Part shown: piece after piece, positions 11,651-23,590 of the stretch
Position numbering within the stretch: position 1 is the first letter of the stretch
Layout of the letters: every line of letters starts with the position of its first letter
NCBI GenBank assembly: GCA_030248215.1
Contig: JASANG010001697.1
Coordinates: 17,335 to 81,334, forward strand
Origin: Enoplolaimus lenunculus
Taxonomy: Eukaryota > Nematoda > Enoplea > Enoplida > Thoracostomopsidae
Direction of reading: 5' to 3'
DNA length: 64,000 nt
Position numbers and translations under genes: made by a program
The notes under the pieces: generated by a model
Told to the model about the DNA's origin: nothing
The model's database searches: none
What the model saw: only the letters and a program-made list of their open reading frames with translations

Positions 11651-12950
11651 TCTACACCCTTTTACTTATTTTTGTGGTTTATTTTTGAAACATATATCAC
11701 TGTTGTTGTTGTTGTTGTTGGGTGTTGGTTCTGGTCTGTTTTGTTTTTTTGTGTGCAATGCACGAAAATATTTGCCACAATGCGGCTAATACATTGTTTT
11801 ATATCTCGGCGTAGGTTGATACAGTGAGCACGAGTTTGCACATGTGGAATATGTATAGCATATAATACATATGCAATGACGGTAGTCCTTTTAGTTTGCA
11901 TTGATTTTAATGAACTGCTTTGAGCCCAATGTATAGTTGATACGGTCGTGCGAGATGAAGTTGCAGATGACAGGGTAAAGAGAAAAGAATTCGAATAACG
12001 GAAATTTAAAACTATTGGTTTACTTTGGATGCTTCATTTTCTATTTCTGTGAAAATTGAACTTAAAGTTTACACCCTTCGGAAGAATATTAGAGGAACAA
12101 TTCTTGGAACTTAATTTGTTTTAATTTCGAGTTTTAAAACAAAACATCACTTTTTGTTGAAACTTTGGGACTTTTAGTTTAAATTTTGTTTTGAAAATTT
12201 AAATTTGAGTCTAAACATCAAAATTTCTGCGAATTTCTCTAAAATTTTAAGTTCAGAAAAGGTTATAAAAACTTAGATTTTAAGACAAAACAAGTTTTTC
12301 TGCCAATTTGAAGTAAAATTAAAGTTTAGAAATCCTGAAACGTCTTTTCTGAATTCCTGTAATATTTTTAAAAATTTATTCGAATTCTTTGAATTTAGGT
12401 AACCTTTCAAATTATGAGTATAAAAGTGGTGGTTTCAAGCTCAAAGGGTGTCAGTTCTGGTTTTGCAGCCAAGTGCTGCTGGAGTTGGAGTTAGTTTAGA
12501 GCTCGCTGTTTGGGGCTCAGTTCGTGTTTTACAGCAAACTGCTGTCGGTGCTACCGGTGCTATTTTCTGGTTGTTCTAGCGTAGCTTTTTGATTTTACGG
12601 TATTTTTGCGGCTCTTGAGCCTTCTAAGCAACCGACGATTTCTGATTTAAGTTTAGTCCCGACAGACATCCGAGTTTTACAATTGCCTTTGGGTAGTGCG
12701 GCTATAAGTTTTTGGGGCGCAGTGATTAAATTAGAAAAAGCGTGTTGTATTCTCCTGTCAGACATCCGAGTACTCTAATTGCCTTCGGGTATCGTGTTTA
12801 TTTTCCAAGTAGTTATAACCCTGCTGTGGACTAAGTGTGCAAATTCAGAATTTTGTGTAAGCGCATCAAAGCTAATTGTGATTTTTTGAGAATTAGTGAA
12901 AATTTGATTAGTTGTGTGCTTAGGTAACCGGCAGTATTGGAAGGCGTTCC
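11650..12950 (+). other. AT-rich block with promoter-like motif, possible nested solo LTR
   Basis: A GTTGTT microsatellite (about 11702-11721) and a strongly AT-rich tract (about 11900-12420) precede TATAAAAG at 12419-12426. A TCAGTT initiator-like motif lies at 12451-12456. A direct repeat of about 45 bp follows (about 12657-12702 and 12754-12799, both with CAGACATCCGAGT and AATTGCCTT). The layout resembles U3, promoter and leader of another LTR family, inserted antisense to copy B. No clear ends or target duplication were found, so the identity is tentative. Confidence 0.35.
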
Positions 12951-15453
12951 ATGGAGTGCCGACCCTCTATACTTTACCGTTGTTACACAGGTTCGTTACT
13001 ACAACGAACCATAGTACCAAGAGAAATGCAAGAGGAAGGAAAAAAGGAAAATTTTAAGTCAAAAAGGGGCCAGGTGCGATCAGAGGGACATATAGCGTCA
13101 AGGATCAAGGGATTGGCACAAAGCCGTGCTCCTGAGGTCATAGAGCGATAAGGTTCCGAGTATACAATGGACCTAGTGCACTAACCAGGCCGGTGGAGTG
13201 ATATATCCGGTGGGATAGGGAGCGAAATCTGGCGGGACGTGGGATAATGTCCCCGTTAAATCCACGAGGCTGCGCGAATTGGGTTTTTATATTCAGGCGG
13301 GTCGCGCAATTCGGACGGGAGCGCGACTAAAAGTTAGCGTTGAGGTAAGCCATGCCTCTCCGCACTCTATACTGGGTAGATCACTGGTACAAGAATAGGT
13401 TTCTACGGCTCATGAGTTCCAACAAGCCGAGAAATCATACGTTGCAAATAGAGTTCATATTCAAATTCATATCCTACAAGAGTTCCGAGTCTAGATATCC
13501 AGTAGTACAAATGGTCTAAGCGATTCCCGAAATAATCAAGTCCAATTAGATGTCCAGAAAATTCATTCCATGAGCCGAATTCATTAGAAGCATACGTCAA
13601 TTCAAAACTTTTTTTTCGGTAGTATTGGTCGCCGGGTGACACTGTTTTGATTTGAGCCTGGTGTGAGGTTCGGGTCACGCGGCTAGATTCAGGTCCTCGA
13701 GGACCATCCGAATCGTAAGAATAGGGAAAAGACTTTTAGTTAACTCACTAGGATAGTTCTCTATAGAACTATGCGTTGCTTCTGTGCCGACGTCTTAGGA
13801 TCCTAGATAATTTTGGTTTTTAGTCGGACACCTACCCTCAACTCTTTTGGTTGGGGCCTGTGATTTGGGTTCAACACCCCTGGGGAATTCAAGGAACTTT
13901 TTATGTCAATTCATTCATCATAAAAATTACAGTTCCCCATGGGAACACGGAGCTGCCCACCCCTACCGACTGAGGGTGCGTTATCTCGTGACCCAATGGA
14001 CCAACTGGGCTGACCCGTACTAACTCGGCACGTTTCCTACGTCCGGCTTTCCCCGGTACAGCTGATTCAAACATCACAATAACAAAACAAACATTACGCC
14101 TCTACCGGTGTCAAGCGGTCCGAGTGGCTGCTAGGAATTTCAGATTGGGAACCGAAACCCTCAGAGCGCACAACCACCGAACGCGTTGAGCTTGGCCTTC
14201 AGGAAAATTTTTTCTACGGTCCCTTTCGGGTTGACAGGACTATTTTGCCTTGAAAATAATTTGTGCGGCTTATCATGTGGGTAGCTACCCTTAGCTAGAG
14301 CCCAGGGTTTGCCAGTAGGATTGGGACTGTTTACATGTGGGTAATTCCAGTACCACCCTAGAACTATAGTTCCCACAGCAACAGTATCCCCATCCAATTT
14401 ATGGAAAGATAGTATCAAAAGATAATTTTGGTCGTCCTGCCCCTTTTAGGTTGTGCCGTCAAAATACTAATAAGCAAATAATTAGGTTCATTCAAGCAGT
14501 CAATCCTTCCAAACGAGAAAATTTTATCCTAAACCACACCGCTACGGAAAAACTACGCACAGAAATTTATGGGTTGGTGTGGCCTCAGAATTTTGCCTCC
14601 CGCACGATAGATTCCCCTAACTTCTCGAAACGGGACTGGCGAGAATTTCTGATGGGGGCCGAATTAACTGTGTGGTGACCCGTGGTTGCTCCTTTCCCGT
14701 GGTCACATCCTTTCACCCAGTTAATTGGGGTTATTTGGAAGCTAAGGTCGAGTTTTAGTCGTTCAGGGACCGGCGACATCGTCCCCGAGATTAAAGTTAA
14801 GTCTCCAACCGGTGGTAAGTTGGTTTTTTGGAACTCGACGCTTTCTTGTAATTTTTTAACGCTTCGACACGGTCCCTCCCTCAAAACATAGTCCCCGGTC
14901 AGCGGGTTGCGCACCCCACCCCCAGGGCACAAATACTTCGGGAAGGTTCTGAGTCCCCACGTGAGTTCAGTTTGTTCACACTTGCGCTATCGGCTCCAGG
15001 GTTGCGCACTCAAGTACCACAGAGTGTTCTTGCATTAACCGCATTCGTGTGTGGCAATTTCATTTAGTCGGGGGCGTCAATGGCTGGAATAAATTAAGGC
15101 ACCAACTAGTGGAGTGTTAACATGAGGTTCATAGCTGGGATTAATTGTTAGTATAAGTTTCACTTTTCACAAAGGACGGCCAATCATGTGTCCGTTCATG
15201 CGTTTTACTGGTGCTAGCATTCTTGAGTTTACCGGGCTAGCGTTATAGTAAGACGGGGCTTTATCGGTGAATATTCCGTGAGAAATGTGGTGATCTACAT
15301 GAGCTATATAATCCTTGTGTCGGCTAGCTGGGCTCTGCGCATTGAACGTTTTAGTTCAATTTATTGCAGGGACTTTTTACAGGGGGCTCAGCTGTCCGGC
15401 ATGGGCGCGCCGCTCGTAGAATGCAGGTGTAGTGCAGCTCAGGGTTCGCCCCT

Positions 15454-16528
15454 TTACACAGCCAGAATTTCCCTCCCATTAGGTTGACCGGCCTTAGAGA
15501 GGTATATTCCCTCGAAAACCCATTGGGATTGGTCAGACCCCGCCTGATCCCGAGGTGGCGTTGAAAATAGCGAGATATAATTCATTCTGCAGGAGACCAG
15601 CATTCTATTTGATGCAGTGTTCGTATGCCCCTTACACCAGATCACGCACATGCCACACAATTGCCCTTTCCCTTCGGCTGAACAGTCCGTGTGGACATTG
15701 AATTTCCCGGTACATTGTAAACTACAAGGTGCTTTATTCGTTTGGTTTTCATGGGCTTGGGAGTGATTTGCGTGAGTATCGGCATCGGTTTCATGCACGC
15801 CGATGTCCGACAGGCAGCTCAAACCTCAGTTGTAGGTAACTCGTTACGTACATAATATTTAGGTGGGATATGGGACATAACTGCCAAGAAAATTATTCCG
15901 AGCCGCAATATCCATAGTCCCCCTGGACCAGCCAGGTCATGCTTTACACAGTGGAGTAAACAATTCAATCACATATTGGGATGGGCGCCACATCCGTTCA
16001 TCAGGCTGTGTCAGGTGCTTCGAACCACTCTGTCTTTAATTAGTCGGTCAGACAACTTTTGGTTAGCAGGCCTAATCCTTACTTTGGGTGACAGCAACCC
16101 TGAAAATTCTGGTACGGAGAGTATGGTATGAGATGACTAAAATTCGGTGTGGGAGTGTTGAGCCCTGCACTTTCATCTAATATTTGAGCACAGACAGCTA
16201 ATTCGGAGCATCCAACACAACACGGGAGATTCGGAAGACGTGAGTAATTCTTACCGATGAGAAAGGGTCTATTTTCAGTGTTCAAAATATCTACTTTTAA
16301 AAAAGGATTTCCAAACCCTTTAATTTTTATACACACGTCTCCTGCATATCCATTAGGGCAAGGCACCACCAGGTGCTGAAAGGGGAAAAATTCTGGTACA
16401 TGGAAGTTTCTGCGTTTGAGGTTTTGGTTGGACATTGAAAGAGTCATTCTGCCGGAGTTGTTACTTTTATCGCTGGGCCTAAGGTGTGGTTTTAGCATGT
16501 TGTCGATACACCCAATCGAAGGGTGCAC
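15454..16528 (-). other. Conserved internal zone of B with short cysteine-containing frames
   Basis: Two short frames read in the sense of copy B (15454-15822, 122 codons; 16079-16528, 149 codons). Parts of both have counterparts in copy A (near 41355-41400 and 42530-42680), and the first also in the 1-1540 fragment (near 580-670). The first contains cysteines in CSAEGKGQLCGMC. The second has CPNGYAGDVC, which is EGF-like in spacing but too short to assign. This looks like old coding sequence of the internal region, and it is broken. No gag or pol motif is visible. Confidence 0.35.
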
Positions 16529-17457
16529 GCTGTTTAATATGTAGTCTCAATCTCAACGTTGTTTGTGTGATAGCCGAGGAACCGCAGTCGACCGCAACTG
16601 TCCCCCGGGTTATGTAAGTGTTCTTGTGCGCCCCTTCCGTCGAAGGTTGGGTTAATAGATAGTGTGAGTAAGTGTTTTCTCAAGAAAATTTCCCGGCGCT
16701 AGCGAACATGAGCCGGGCTTGGATGGGACGAGCGCCATACGTAATTAGATTATTAAGTGTTGGGAGTTGGTTGAGCTTTGAACCATGTACTCAATTCGAG
16801 TAAATGGCATCCTGCTAAAGATTTTTGGAGCAGGGTTTTTGAGTGCACAGAATGAAACAACGTTCTTAGAGCGGACGCTCAGCAAACTCCCAACAAGACC
16901 ACAATACGTCCATATCATATGCTAACAGGGTCAATGATCAGATACGTAACCGCGAAAATGGTTCTTCGAGTTTATTTAGTTATGATGAACAACCCTGCAC
17001 CGCGCGATTAAACATATACAAGTAAGTTTAAATTTAAATTCGTTATGGGCTGCATAAAACTTGCCTAAAGGAAGCAGCCTGTCATGCGTGACCAAAACAA
17101 TCATACTACATAACTTAAAGTTTGGTGAGCGAAAGCCATAGCTGCTCGAATTTTGCCTAACCCTGAAGCAGCTAGTCCTTAGATTTTAAAATACACTTCT
17201 TCAAACAAATAGTACATAAAGTGGGTGAGCGAAAATTCGACCTCTCGAAGTTTTGCCTAGATGTATACGAGAGGTCCCCAAAATTACAAGCATCACAGTT
17301 TGATTACGAATAGATAAACCAAAACTCCAAAGGAATAGCGGCAATCACACAATTAAATTTTTAGGGGATATGGTAATTTGAATGACCGTGGCGTGTCAGA
17401 AGACCAACCAAATTGATAGTTACCCGCAAGAGACTGCTGTAATAAATGGACTCAAGC

Positions 17458-17474
17458 TCACGGCGTGGCCCCCA
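17458..17474 (-). promoter_or_regulatory. Candidate primer-binding site of copy B
   Basis: On the minus strand, two bases after the LTR end GTAACA, the sequence begins TGGGGGCCACGCCGTGA. Copy A has TGGGGGCTACTCCGTGG at the same place (40426). The initial TGG would pair with a tRNA CCA end. The tRNA itself was not identified. Confidence 0.45.
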
Positions 17475-18029
17475 AGTGTTACGGCTGCGACCAACGGGTA
17501 CCTCTGCGGACGAATCCGAGTGGTATCCCTCACGGGTGTTCATGGCCGTGGGTCTGCCTAGTAAGCCAACGTGTCTAGCAGATGACGGTCCCCCAGGCGT
17601 GACGTCGGGTTTTGAGAGTCACAAAATTCCAACGTCGTCATACGCCTGAGCTCTCATGAACACTCGCGTGCGTGGCTAAGTCGCACCCCCAACACAGGGT
17701 TATAAGTTCGAATGGTATGGTTGCCGCTGATTTTCATGCTTAGGACTAATGATTTCAGCGCCTGAATCCTGGTGAGCACTTGGTCACCTGACAAAGTTCG
17801 TTGATTTCACTGAAGGACCTATTGCAATTGTGTAGAATTTGAATATCTAGATTATTAGTCTATTGTACTAGAGGGCGAATCGTTCCGCGCCTCTGGGTTT
17901 TTGCTTCAAAAATGGGCAGCCTGGTTCGCACCAGTACTGTATTATTCATTAAAATTTCAGCCATGGCTCTAGGCCAGGAGTTCTCTTGACTGCTCAGGGT
18001 TCAACAAGGAACACAACCTAAAGTTTTGG

Positions 18030-18035
18030 TTTATT
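18030..18035 (-). terminator. Poly(A) signal AATAAA in LTR of B
   Basis: AATAAACCAAAAC is on the minus strand. The same AATAAACCAAAAC context occurs at 30176 (copy C) and 39779 (5' LTR of A). It marks a likely R/U5 boundary about 1.7 kb after the start site, a distance that includes the nested MITE. Confidence 0.6.
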
Positions 18036-18667
18036 GAATCTGCACATTTTATTTCATGTATTTACCTCTATGCAACGAAACTGGGACTAATCAGTTTCCT
18101 GCTTGACTGCCTATAATTATTTTGCACGTAGAACGAGTGTTACGATAAAATTAGCTGAAAGTTACTTGAAATTACTGCCTAAAAGTGAATTTGCAATTCG
18201 ATCTCTTATACACCTCTAGATACCTGTCCGCTGGGATAGTCTTACCATGACCTAATGTTGACTGGTTACTGTAAAACAGTTACGTGTTGTTCCCCCTGGG
18301 TGTGCTCATACAAAGGATTTTCCTGTGCCAAGCTGCTTAGAGCATTATCTGTTGAAGTGGAAAAAGGTGGGGCTAAGCATAACTCGCGTGGCTGAGCTAC
18401 TGCATGGAGGGCACACTGTTGAATGACCACACCCATGGCTTCTAAATACATATCTGAGAAGACACGCGTGCGTACCACATGGGTTGCAGGTGGTCAAGTG
18501 AGCTAAGGTATTCTTTTAGTCGGCCACAAAGCTGAAGGCGAATTCGCAAATAGGGGTGACAAACCGCGCCCGTTTCCTGCAATTATGTATCCTGTACACA
18601 CCTAAGCCTAGGTCTCTCACGGCTGCATGTTCAGCAGTTTGATAGTCAACGGCGGTGGTATGACTTA

Positions 18668-19195
18668 TGGGTCATCCGCGTTATACTGTCTACGCTACTG
18701 CAAAAAATTGTCCCCACGTACGAGCCCCTAAGTCTGTAATTTTGTTGTTTCCAAATTACATGTCCAAATGTCGCTCATATCCGTGTAGACCCTGCTGACA
18801 ACTCGCACTCTCTCTAAACGACCTATGCTTGGTCACGTTGCCGTCCATACCCATGCTAAATTTTCGATACGTTATTTAAAGGACAACTATTTTGTCCAGA
18901 GTCTGTCAGAAGGGACTCAGCATATTTCATAACACAAAGTTTGTCGGAAGGAGCTTTGCTTTGCAATTATACACAGGGTCTGTTCGAAGGAACTCGCATT
19001 GTCAGACACTGTGTCCAGACAGTGTCTACATTGTCTTTAGTCCCTTCGAAGGACCTGCTTTCAAAACCCACTATCTAGTTACACCTTCTGTGAAGTCCTT
19101 ATAGCTTAAGGACATTGTTGTTTTGTCCCGCCCTTAAAACCAGGTGTGTGGACAATTTTTTACAGTAGCGTAGACAGTATTACGTGGATGACCCA
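18668..19195. mobile_element. 528-bp Harbinger-like MITE in LTR of B
   Basis: Terminal inverted repeats of about 45 bp begin TGGGTCATCC and end GGATGACCCA, with shared ACTGTCTACGCTACTG and AAAAAATTGTCC inside. It is flanked by the 3-bp duplication TTA (18665-18667, 19196-19198). A second copy lies at 27023-27544 at a different LTR position. There is no transposase. Internal short repeats contain CTTCGAAGGA-like and GTCAGAAGGGACT-like motifs. Confidence 0.85.
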
Positions 19196-19494
19196 TTACA
19201 GCTGAGTTTCTAGGGCCTGACTAGAATCGTCTGAATTCACGGGGCATACGAAAGCTTGTACTCGACAGGCAGGGCCTTAGCTCTTTTGCTTGACAATTCC
19301 CTAATGCTTAGCATCGGGCTGACTTGGCCTCCCTGCTGCCGTTGACACTCAATACTCTGAGTATTAATAAATAGATTTTTGTCTTGGCCAGTGAGTATTC
19401 ACTAAAATTCAGGCCTCAAATTCTTACTCTGATCACACGCCTAATGCGTCTCACATAATACGTGCCCTTTCACGAGATTGGCAGGAAAATTTGT

Positions 19495-19519
19495 ACCTGC
19501 GTTGTCGCCAACGCCAGGC
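19495..19519 (-). promoter_or_regulatory. Leader hairpin with GCGA tetraloop (copy B)
   Basis: The RNA-sense strand (minus) reads stem CCTG-g-CGTTG, loop GCGA, stem CAACG-CAGG, with one bulged G. GCGA fits the GNRA tetraloop rule. It lies about 234 nt after the initiator. It is conserved at 29228, 38869 and 55691, with an extra copy at 27748. Confidence 0.65.
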
Positions 19520-19751
19520 AAAGTTTAAGGTAAAGTTTCAACTCACACCCCCTTTGTGATACCGAGAAAATCCTAGTGCGGCCCCCTCTTACTTACTTAC
19601 CCCCTGCGCGCAACGCGCAGTACCCCCCTGACTTAGCCAGCGCCCCGAGAATTTCGAGTGCACCGTGTCGCCATACAGTGCACCGAAAACTCGGTTTGCT
19701 GTGTCGCGGCTCGCGCTCACGACGGAAAACCGAAGAAATCAAAACTGAAAC

Positions 19752-19882
19752 TGAAATTTGCAGCCGTGCACTGCGTTTATATACTTTTTTCTCTCAGCAC
19801 TCAGCCAATGAAATTCTAAGCGAGGCAGGCGCGGTTCGAGCGATGCGATTGGTTGAAGATACTACGGCTGCAAGGAACCAAT
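19752..19882 (-). promoter_or_regulatory. Core promoter of LTR of B with CCAAT boxes
   Basis: On the minus strand, TATATAAA starts at 19783 and a TTTCAG initiator has its A at 19752, 31 nt downstream. CCAAT/ATTGG pentamers begin at 19809, 19852 and 19882 (plus-strand positions), 43 and 30 nt apart. This is the same phasing as in copies A and C, and further CCAAT motifs lie near 19951 and 19990. Confidence 0.75.
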
Positions 19883-20699
19883 GAAATTTCACACAACGCA
19901 GACGCAGCGAAGCCACGTGATGGGCCGACAAAACCCAGGCTGCGTGAGCCAATGAGAAAACGTAAACAACTTTGTTAGGCGGCCTCTGATTGGCTGTAAG
20001 GGTTTGCACGCAATCTGAACATTCTCAGCCAAGGGGTGGGCTGATAAAATTAGATTTAAGCGGTGTGGCCAAGGGGCAGGTGGCAATCTCGGATGTTGTA
20101 GGCAGAGCTGACAGGGTTGGACGACTCCCTCAAAATACTGGTACGCGCGCGTGACTTTTCACTTAGGTTGTCCGTTCCCACGTACAGGGCCTATCTCACT
20201 GTCAATAGTTAGAGCACCAGGTTACAATACAAAACAGAGTATAAAAATTAAAGGCACGACAAAAATAGAAAACACAAAAACCGGATGAGATGTGCCAAAA
20301 GCCAGTAAAACTAGAGAGCGGAACCTATGTCATAAGCGGTTAGATTATTCAGTGAACTGGAATTCCCTACTACTACTCTAGCGGTTAGCGCGTGCGTATA
20401 ACCCTAAAATTTCTTTTGCTAAACCGACTAATGTACGTAGGCTATACTAAAGTGTCACAAGTTCAAAATCCGCTAGGGTTTCCTACCCAACCTGGCCAAC
20501 AAAATGATAATATGAACACGAAAGCACGAACGATAAGGCAAACGGATACAAGGCGTACACATTCAAACGTCACAAATCCGTACACTCATAATTCCTGGTA
20601 AAGTGCCGAGACAGTCTCAAGAGAAATTCCTGTGCCATCCCCGAAATGTTTACACTATGACTTCAACCTAACTCAAGGAACACACGCACTCAAGACACT

Positions 20700-21700
20700 C
20701 TTAACTCTGAGAGTCCGCGAAATTACGGGCCTTGGGCTAGCCATAACTCTTCAAGTATTGGTCTCCGAACAGCGGTCAGGGTGGTTTTATTGCTCATTGC
20801 GATGCGCCGAACCCGATAGGACCAGTCCCAACCCTAGATTCCGGAAAACGTTATTTTGCATTTTTGGACCAGGGATCCGTAACGTGTTACACGTAAAATT
20901 TCGAAAACTTCAAGTGCTCGTAACTTCTTAACGATCCGTCCCAGACCCCGAGACAGGGTATTTTTCTTGTTCAGCGTGAAAAACTGCGTCGATTGATACC
21001 AATCTCAATACTCAATTCCAAAATTTGCATTTTTGCATTTTTCGACCTCGGATCCGTAAATTTTACACACTAAATTTCAGAAACTCCGGATACCTATAAC
21101 TCTTGAACGAATGACTTCCGACCCCCAGTCAGGGTATTTTTCTTGTTCAGCTCGGCGAGCTCTATCGATTGGTATGGGTTTCAACAGCAGATTCCGAAAA
21201 TCGCATTTTTGCATTTTTCGCCCCTAGAATCCGTAATTGCACATGTACAATGCAGAAAGTTCGAAAGCCCATAACTTTTGAACGAGAGGTCGGGGACCCC
21301 AAGTCAGGGTGGTTTTATTACTCAGCTCGATGAGCTGCGTCGAATGATGTGGGTCTCGACCTCCGATTTCGAAATTCACGTTTTTGCATTTTTCCACCCT
21401 AGAATCCGTAAAATTTGCACACACATTTTCAAAAGTTCGAGGGGCCATAACTCCCGAAAGGATGATCGCAGACCCAAGGTCAGGGTATTTTTATTGCTCA
21501 GCGCAGTGAGGTCTAACGATTGGTATAGGTTTCCCCAGCCTACCCGAGAATTCCTGTTTTGGCATTTTTTTACTTCCGGATTCGCACAATGCCACACACA
21601 CAAAATCTCAAACTTAGGTCGGGTGGGATTTCTGAACTATCCGTCTCCGATCCGTGGTCAGGGTTATTACCCGTCCGGTCGCGTTATTGGTGTTACACCT
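20700..21700 (-). repeat. U3 array of units of about 178 bp, LTR of B
   Basis: About five to six degenerate units are present. Each has a GTTATGG-like start, a CTTTACGGATCC-like block, a GATTTTCGCTTTT-like block, a palindrome of the type CAGCTCG-n-CGAGCTG, and AAGAAAACCACCCC (all minus strand). The same array lies at 1541-3420. Reading frames of 60-150 codons across it are by-products of the repetition. Confidence 0.7.
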
Positions 21701-23043
21701 CGCAATGCAGGTCTTCACAACCTCTAGATACCCGGAGTCGTAGAAACTGAACACTAAACACAACCTCTCCACTGCAGATACCAAATATAACAAGTATAAG
21801 GGGGATGCCCGCGACAAACCGTAGCATACTCTATGGGGAGTCTCTGCGCGTAGTCACTCGCTCTCAGAATTCAGCACCCGGCGCCCTCAGGCCCTGATTT
21901 GTCGTGATAAAAACCGTCGTGAATTTCATTCCCCTAAACTAACCCAACTCTCGAAACCTCGAAACGCACTCCCTCTTAAACTCAAAATTAAATTATTCAA
22001 TAATTGTTATAGTGAAACTCTGTATGTTACTCGCGGGCCGCTATCTTTCAAGTGCTGCTCGAGCTGAACAAACGTTATGTATATCTTTGAAATCCTTACG
22101 TGCGTCGATCATTAATTACCTAGTCTAACGGTCGTAAACGCTGAAACGTCGCCTCAAACTACATTCCTAGCCTGTGTAAATCCTGTAAAACTCAAAACAT
22201 CTCATGTAACACTGAAGAGAGAGAGAGTGAGACAAACAAACTGGGGCGGTATTGAGACGCAAATTAAATCCTGACGCGCAGTTTGGATGTCACCTAGTGA
22301 CTGCTTACGCAAAGCCGTGGGTATCCTAAGTCAGGGGCACCCTTCCTGAGGTTACCTAATCCGATTAATTGAGTGATCGGTTAACCCGCGAATATCCAGG
22401 TACAAAGCAACGTATGCACACACATATATGTAGAAAAGACCGTATTCAGTTACGTACATAAAAAGTAGACATAGGTCCCTTCGAACATTTTCCGCACCAG
22501 CTATTTTCTCACTATTGCTGTGCTACCCCCTTTTGGACCCGCACACTCGCTGTACAAAGTTATCTCTGCATTAACGGACGTTACTAATCGGTGTTATAAA
22601 GTTTGCGTCGGAGTTACAAAGTCGGTACGTTATTAACGGTACTTAAGAGGTTGCTCTTCCTTTCAATACTTTCACTAACCAATGCGCCTGCATTCTTGTT
22701 GATAGTTACATGTGCATTTTATTACGCCTTAATATCCATTAGAGAGAGCAAGACGGAATAAAAATAAAAAAAACTTCTAGTCGGCCGTCATCAAAGCAAT
22801 TTTCTGCACGAGCGGGAGCCGGGGAAAGAGGGAGGCACAAAATTTACATGGAACAAGAATTGGCGGAACAGCTATACATAGTAAGAACAACCAACACGCT
22901 CAGAATAGAGTTATAGCGATAGTCAATAATAACGTTAACAACACGCTATAATGGCAGCAACAATAATAATGCCAACTCCAAGGTACTATGCAGTATATCA
23001 CTAGACCATGATACGGCGCTGGAAAGTGTCGCGTCCCTGACAC

Positions 23044-23590
23044 ATTTACTCTAAATTTTGGAAATTCACTACCCCTTCCCCGCAAGCAAGAGAATGAATA
23101 AGTACAGAAAACAATAACAGTAAAAATAGAACCATAAAGTTGCCAGGACTTCCTAACTAAAGAGTCGTTAGTCTACTTGTCCATTCTGAGCACACGAAAC
23201 GAGATGTTCCCTTTTTACGATTTGCAAGCTACTGACACCCTCATTTCTTAATTCTGCTGAATAACAAATAAGTAACTGAAGGTACACAAGGATACGAAAA
23301 ATGAGGTAACCGATTCAAAGGTAAAATACTGGTTTGTCCCAGCTTACCAACTCGGGCGCTACCTAGTTCGCGGGTATGCCTTAAGCGCGCGCAACAGGGT
23401 GGCCCTGGTGTGCACGTTTTATTCCTTTCATTACTTGAATTCATCTCAGGCTAGGAATGTGACACGTCTCACCAGAGTACGGTTTCGTAACTTGGGTGTA
23501 TGAGGCGGGAACAAGGCAGACCCGGTCGCTGCATTGTATTATCAGATTAATACGTCTTTCGCGGAAATTCACTAAGCGTACGTCCTGAAT
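23044..23590. other. Spacer between copy B and copy C, nothing recognised
   Basis: This lies between the outer LTR edge of B (23043) and the first sequence alignable to the LTR of copy C (about 23.6 kb). It has no open frame of interest and no clear similarity to the rest of the window by eye. Because the start of C is not sharply defined, part of this could be diverged LTR. Confidence 0.4.

Larger units (their letters stand above)
4767..17476 (-). mobile_element. Internal region of copy B
   Basis: This is about 12.7 kb between the two LTRs. In element order it holds: a candidate primer-binding site (17458-17474); a zone shared with copy A and with 1-1540 (about 17300-13700) containing short cysteine-containing frames; an AT-rich block with a promoter-like motif (about 11.6-13.0 kb); degenerate units of roughly 0.7 kb (about 8.4-11.6 kb); the (CAA)n leader and long frame (7710-6017); and a 1.25-kb tail ending in a short purine tract at 4767. 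No reverse transcriptase, integrase or protease motif is recognisable in any frame. Confidence 0.75.
1541..23043 (-). mobile_element. Giant LTR retroelement copy B (minus strand)
   Basis: The element reads right to left: 5' LTR 23043-17477, internal region 17476-4767, second LTR from 4766 down to about 1541. The LTR start TGTCAGGGAC is seen on the minus strand at 23043 and 4766, and the LTR end GTAACA at 17477. The two LTR stretches 1541-4766 and 20760-23043 are nearly identical by eye (roughly 98%, ignoring nested insertions), so this copy is recent. The base following the outer edge begins CATT (23044-23047). The matching target duplication cannot be checked because the left end is rearranged. 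The internal region carries one long reading frame and no recognisable gag-pol. It is classed as a non-autonomous giant LTR element. Superfamily is not determinable from what is visible. Confidence 0.8.
17477..23043 (-). repeat. 5' LTR of copy B
   Basis: The LTR runs on the minus strand from TGTCAGGGAC at 23043 to GTAACA at 17477, about 5.6 kb including a 528-bp nested MITE. In LTR order: U3 start with ATT-rich microsatellite-like tract (about 22900-22990); unique U3 (about 21750-22900); tandem units of about 178 bp (about 20700-21700); CCAAT boxes and core promoter (19752-19990); leader with hairpin (19495-19519); second dyad (19299-19319); poly(A) signal (18030-18035); and the terminal block of about 200 bp shared with 31626-31834, 40211-40423 and 56507-56713. 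Confidence 0.8.

Noticed and set aside
16079-16528. EGF-domain protein gene
   Set aside because: CPNGYAGDVC has the right spacing for part of an EGF module, but there is no second half and no repeat of it, and it lies inside a decayed element interior.
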